Source: Collinsella sp. OM04-5
Lineage (GTDB): Bacteria; Actinomycetota; Coriobacteriia; Coriobacteriales; Coriobacteriaceae
Length of the DNA stretch: 64,000 bases
Assembly: GCF_003439125.1 (NCBI RefSeq)
Contig: NZ_QSUU01000003.1
Coordinates: 30,253-94,252 of the forward strand
Reading direction: 5' to 3'
The translations under genes were made by a program, and so were the position numbers. Of the stretch, positions 60,776 through 64,000 are shown piece by piece. The stretch's first letter is position 1. Each line of letters starts with the position of its first letter. The notes beneath the pieces are model-generated. The model was not told the DNA's origin, did not search any database, and was given only the letters and a program-made list of their open reading frames with translations.

Positions 60776-61924
60776 TTAATCGAGGATATCGTCGAGGGCG
60801 CTCTTGATGCGGTCGGTCACCGACTTCTTACCGGAAGCGACGTCATCGCCCATATCATCGGCAAAAGCACGGAGCAGCTCGCGCTGCTTATTGGAAAGAT
60901 TGGTGGGAACGACCACGCGCAGTTGCACGATCAGGCGGCCACGCGAACCGCCACCGCCAATGCGAGGCATGCCGTAATTATTGACGCTCACGGTATCACC
61001 GTACTGGGCGCCGGCGGGAACCGTCACCTTAACGACCTCGTCGGGCATAATGCCCCCGACCTCGATCTCGCAGCCGAGCGCAGCCTGCGCAATCGAGATA
61101 TCGCTCACCAGGTACAGGTCGTCACCGTTGCGCTTAAAGCGCTCGTGGTCGGCAACGCGCACGTTGACAATCAGGTCGCCCGAAGGCTCGCCGCGAAGGC
61201 CGGCCTCGCCAAAGCCGCTCACACGCAGCTGGCGACCGGTCGAAACGCCGGCGGGAATATCGATGTCAATCTTTTCATGCGAAGGCGTGCGGCCCTGACC
61301 GTCGCAGGTCTCGCAGGGATGGTCGATAACCGTGCCCTCGCCATGGCAGTCAGGGCAAGGCGAGGAAGACTGAACCTGGCCCAAAAACGAACGCTGAACC
61401 GTCGTGACGTAGCCCGTACCGTGGCAGCGGCCGCACTGCTTTTCCTGTGCGCCCTCTGCCCTACCGGTGCCATTGCAGTCCTCGCAAGGAGCAAGGCGGT
61501 CATAGCTGATTGTCTTTTTGCAGCCGAGCGCCGCCTCCTCGAGCGTCACCGAAAGCGAGATGGCCATGTCTCGTCCGCGACGACGCTCACGACGGCTGCG
61601 GGCGCCACCGCCGGCACCGCCGCCAAAGAACGACGAGAACAAGTCGTCCATGCCCATGCCACCAAAGATATCGTTGATATCGACGTAGCCCGAACCACCA
61701 GGGCCGTCGGCAGTGCCGTAACGGTCGTAGTTAGCACGCTTCTGCTCATCGGAAAGAACGGAATAGGCCTCGTTGAGCTCCTTGAACTTGGCCTCGGCCT
61801 CGGGGTCGTCCGAAACATCCGGATGTACGGTACGGGCCTTCTTTAGAAACGCACGCTTAATCGTCCGCGCGTCGGCATCCCTGTCGACGCCAAGCACCTC
61901 GTAGTAATCCCTATTTTCCGACAC
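60776..61924 (-). CDS. dnaJ: Chaperone protein DnaJ
   Basis: A type I J-protein that stimulates DnaK. J domain with HPD (YYEVLGVDRDADARTIKRAF ... TVHPDVSDD), a Gly/Phe-rich segment, four zinc repeats (CEDCNGTG, CGRCHGTG, CPDCHGEG, CETCDGQG) and both C-terminal substrate domains are present. 382 residues. GTG start with AAGGA 7 nt upstream. Its neighbour on the left in transcription is a second, membrane-anchored J-protein. dnaK/grpE are not in the window. Confidence 0.95.
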   Translation of the reverse strand: MSENRDYYEVLGVDRDADARTIKRAFLKKARTVHPDVSDDPEAEAKFKELNEAYSVLSDEQKRANYDRYGTADGPGGSGYVDINDIFGGMGMDDLFSSFFGGGAGGGARSRRERRRGRDMAISLSVTLEEAALGCKKTISYDRLAPCEDCNGTGRAEGAQEKQCGRCHGTGYVTTVQRSFLGQVQSSSPCPDCHGEGTVIDHPCETCDGQGRTPSHEKIDIDIPAGVSTGRQLRVSGFGEAGLRGEPSGDLIVNVRVADHERFKRNGDDLYLVSDISIAQAALGCEIEVGGIMPDEVVKVTVPAGAQYGDTVSVNNYGMPRIGGGGSRGRLIVQLRVVVPTNLSNKQRELLRAFADDMGDDVASGKKSVTDRIKSALDDILD

Positions 61925-62005
61925 GACCGAATCCTTCCGACTTTCATTATTGTCACAGTGCGTCCTATACCCAAGCAGGGCCGACCGCAAACAGAGGGTT
62001 TGATG

Positions 62006-63109
62006 TTATTGCATTTGGTACGGCGAAAGCATGGCCCGTTGCGAGCAGCTCGCGAACCAAACCGACACGAGCGCGAACATGAAGCCGTTGGCAAAACCGT
62101 TGGCAAACTGCATCGCGCCGCGCTTCCACCACAGCAGGCTGCGATGAAGCACGCCGTCCGAAAGCACCATGAACAGGCCCATGGCAAACGGAATAAAGCA
62201 CATCACGGCAAAGGCCGAGAACACGCCCGAGATGGCCGAGAGTACCAAAAACGGCGCCACGATGCCCATCAGGTAAAAACCGGTACGAGCTTTGCCTTCC
62301 AAGCGCTCGGCCTCAACATGGGCGCGGCCGACCAGATCGCCGCCCGCGGCACCGTTGGTGCCAGCATGACCCATGCCGCCAATGCGGACCTCGTCGCCAT
62401 CGTGCGTGCCGGCAGGAAACTCAATCGTCTGCTCGGAGGTTACGCGAGTACGACCGCTGCCGCCGCAATCAGGGCAGGGGTCGGCCACGACCTTACCGGA
62501 ACCGCCGCACTCGGGGCAGACCGACTGGAACGTGCCCGCACCAAACAGGAAGGACAGGTCGACGTCGATATGGCCGCGGCCGCCACAGCTTGGGCAGGTA
62601 TGGGCATGCTCGGAGGAGACAGAGCCCGAACCGCCGCAGTTGTTACAGGTATCGAAGCGCGTGTAGCGGACGGTCTTGCGGGCACCGCCCTTTGCCTCCT
62701 TGGCGTCGAGTTTGATATCGACGACCACGTTGGCGCCGTTCTCGGGATTGTAGGCAGCCTGCCCGCGACGCGGCTGGCCCCAGGCTCCACCAAAGGGAAA
62801 ACCGCCCTCAAAGGGATTGCCATAGCCCGCGCTGCCGGCGTAGCCGCCGCCATAGGGCGAAGCCGTAGGAGCGCCGGCGAAGGGGTTGCCCGAACGCATG
62901 GCGTCGTAGCGCGAACGCTTCTGCTCGTCCGAAAGCACGGCGTAGGCCTCGGAAACCTCTTTAAACTTTTCCTCGGCATCCGGCTCTTTGTTGACGTCCG
63001 GATGGAGCTTGCGGGCCTTTTGCTGGAAGGCCTTTTGAATATCACGCGAGGTGGCGTCCTTGGAGACACCCAGAATCTCGTAGTAATCTTTTTCGTTCAT
63101 CGTCGCCAT
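62006..63109 (-). CDS. Membrane-anchored DnaJ-like protein
   Basis: 367 residues. The N-terminal two thirds look like DnaJ: J domain (HPD at 36-38), a Gly/Phe/Ala-rich region, and four CxxCxGxG repeats ([32 protein letters not shown]). The substrate-binding part stops after [12 protein letters not shown], where canonical DnaJ would continue into the second beta domain. Instead about 110 residues with three hydrophobic helices follow ([20 protein letters not shown]..., [28 protein letters not shown]). The ATG was chosen for AGGAGG 9 nt upstream. It likely recruits DnaK to the membrane (inference). Confidence 0.85.
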   Translation of the reverse strand: MATMNEKDYYEILGVSKDATSRDIQKAFQQKARKLHPDVNKEPDAEEKFKEVSEAYAVLSDEQKRSRYDAMRSGNPFAGAPTASPYGGGYAGSAGYGNPFEGGFPFGGAWGQPRRGQAAYNPENGANVVVDIKLDAKEAKGGARKTVRYTRFDTCNNCGGSGSVSSEHAHTCPSCGGRGHIDVDLSFLFGAGTFQSVCPECGGSGKVVADPCPDCGGSGRTRVTSEQTIEFPAGTHDGDEVRIGGMGHAGTNGAAGGDLVGRAHVEAERLEGKARTGFYLMGIVAPFLVLSAISGVFSAFAVMCFIPFAMGLFMVLSDGVLHRSLLWWKRGAMQFANGFANGFMFALVSVWFASCSQRAMLSPYQMQ

Positions 63110-63167
63110 GCGCGGCAACCTCCTGCTCAAAGCAGCGTATATATTGCGGTAATTCTACCCGAGCGGT

Positions 63168-64000
63168 CTATGCTAGACCCCAAAACAGCTCGAACAGAAC
63201 ATTTCCATCGAGCCAACCTAGGTGTGTCGGCGCTAAACGGGCGCGGGCGCGGCCTGCGACGACATCTGCCGAAGTGAAGGATCCCTCATGGGCCCCGAGC
63301 GCCTCGGGCACCCACGTGGCAAGTCCCAATTCGAGCGCGTGATCGCAGGCAGCTGCCAACTCGCCCGTTGGGATGACGAAAGCTGCACGAACCAACAGGT
63401 CGGACGCGACACCGCGCGTCATGCGACAAGCGAGCATCAGGTCTTCAGCCGCAGCCTCGCGCTGCGACAGATATTCGGTCTCGAACGCCATCGCGTCATC
63501 GTCACGTTGCACCAGACGCACGCGGTACGCATCGCCTCGAGAAGACACGCCGGGGAACAAACCTGCGAGACGGTCGAAATCCTCGGCGTCGAGCATGCCC
63601 GCGGCAGAACGACCCAGGCCCAGATAGCCCCGTCCGGTCCAGTAGGCAATGTTATGGGCGCACTCATGGCCGTCGAGCGCGTAGCTCGCCACCTCATACG
63701 GGTGATAGCCGGCGGCACCCAGGAGCTCGCGTGCCAAGTCCATGCACGAAGCCTGAAAATCCTCGTCGGGCTCGAGCGACTCGTCGCGGCGCGCCATGCG
63801 ATAAAGGGGCGTCCCCTCCTCAAGCGTGAGCGGGTAGACCGACACATGATGCGGGGCCGCCACCAGCACGCCATCGAGCGTGCGCTTCCAACTCGCTGCG
63901 GTCTGCCCGGGAAGTCCGCACATAAGGTCGCACGACACATCAAGCCCAGCGTTCTTGACCGTCGCGATGGCGGCGAGCGCCCGATCGGCATCGTGAATAC
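63168..64000 (-). CDS. hemW: HemW/coproporphyrinogen dehydrogenase-like radical SAM protein (5' end outside the window)
   Basis: The window contains the last ~277 codons; the frame is open through base 64000, so the N-terminal part with the expected CX3CX2C motif is not visible. VSCDLMCGLPGQT, APHHVSVYPLTLEEGTPL and AHNIAYWTGRGYLGLGRSAAG are typical of HemW, a haem chaperone often annotated as an oxygen-independent coproporphyrinogen oxidase. It is the first gene seen of the minus-strand array. Confidence 0.85.
   Translation of the reverse strand, partial: IHDADRALAAIATVKNAGLDVSCDLMCGLPGQTAASWKRTLDGVLVAAPHHVSVYPLTLEEGTPLYRMARRDESLEPDEDFQASCMDLARELLGAAGYHPYEVASYALDGHECAHNIAYWTGRGYLGLGRSAAGMLDAEDFDRLAGLFPGVSSRGDAYRVRLVQRDDDAMAFETEYLSQREAAAEDLMLACRMTRGVASDLLVRAAFVIPTGELAAACDHALELGLATWVPEALGAHEGSFTSADVVAGRARARLAPTHLGWLDGNVLFELFWGLA

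Overview
The window looks like a chromosomal segment of a Coriobacteriia actinobacterium, most probably Collinsella or a close relative (inference; no search was run). GC is about 60% with strong GC bias at third codon positions. Actinobacterial traits (a GarA-type FHA gene followed by an FtsR-type MerR gene) sit beside genes more familiar from Firmicutes (RNase Y, RNase J, SpoVS, DegV with DUF1836, standalone CinA). ATG, GTG and TTG starts all occur with good Shine-Dalgarno sites.

Left part, + strand (1-17500): tRNA-Ala, then a dense run of core genes with overlapping or nearly touching ends: ABC-F, M50 protease, scpA-scpB-pseudouridine synthase-cmk, plsC-ispH, DUF512-der-plsY-gpsA, rpe, cysteine desulfurase, Nif3, zinc-ribbon protein, coaBC, tRNA-Pro. 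They cover chromosome segregation, rRNA modification, isoprenoid and phospholipid synthesis, ribosome assembly, Fe-S supply and CoA synthesis.

Accessory segment (about 17510-23050): a clearly more GC-rich, minus-strand six-gene operon encoding a LanFEG-like ABC transporter, a small exported protein and an OmpR/histidine-kinase pair, with repeat-bearing noncoding flanks. It looks like a bacteriocin or cell-envelope stress immunity module without biosynthetic genes.

Middle (23150-34500): CDP-alcohol phosphatidyltransferase, GarA-like FHA, MerR/FtsR, apt, NlpC/P60 hydrolase, DegV, DUF1836, thioredoxin reductase, glycolipid glucosyltransferase, dut, nrdR, a LysM protein divergent from lexA with three SOS boxes, and a DUF1624 membrane protein. 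The most structured noncoding DNA is here: an operator-like motif shared by the degV and DUF1836 promoters, and three hairpin elements between the glucosyltransferase and dut, two of which carry the same core in opposite orientation.

Right part, minus strand (34487-64000): a long housekeeping array. In transcription order it is hemW (cut by the window edge), a membrane-anchored DnaJ variant, dnaJ, mtaB, phoH, ybeY, dgkA, era, recO, rpsO, pnp, rnj, ftsK, rodZ, yajQ, rimO, pgsA, cinA, recA, recX, rny, a GHKL ATPase of unknown function, spoVS, miaB, miaA and hflX. It combines RNA decay, tRNA/ribosome modification, recombination/SOS and division. All three methylthiotransferase classes (MiaB, RimO, MtaB) lie within about 24 kb.
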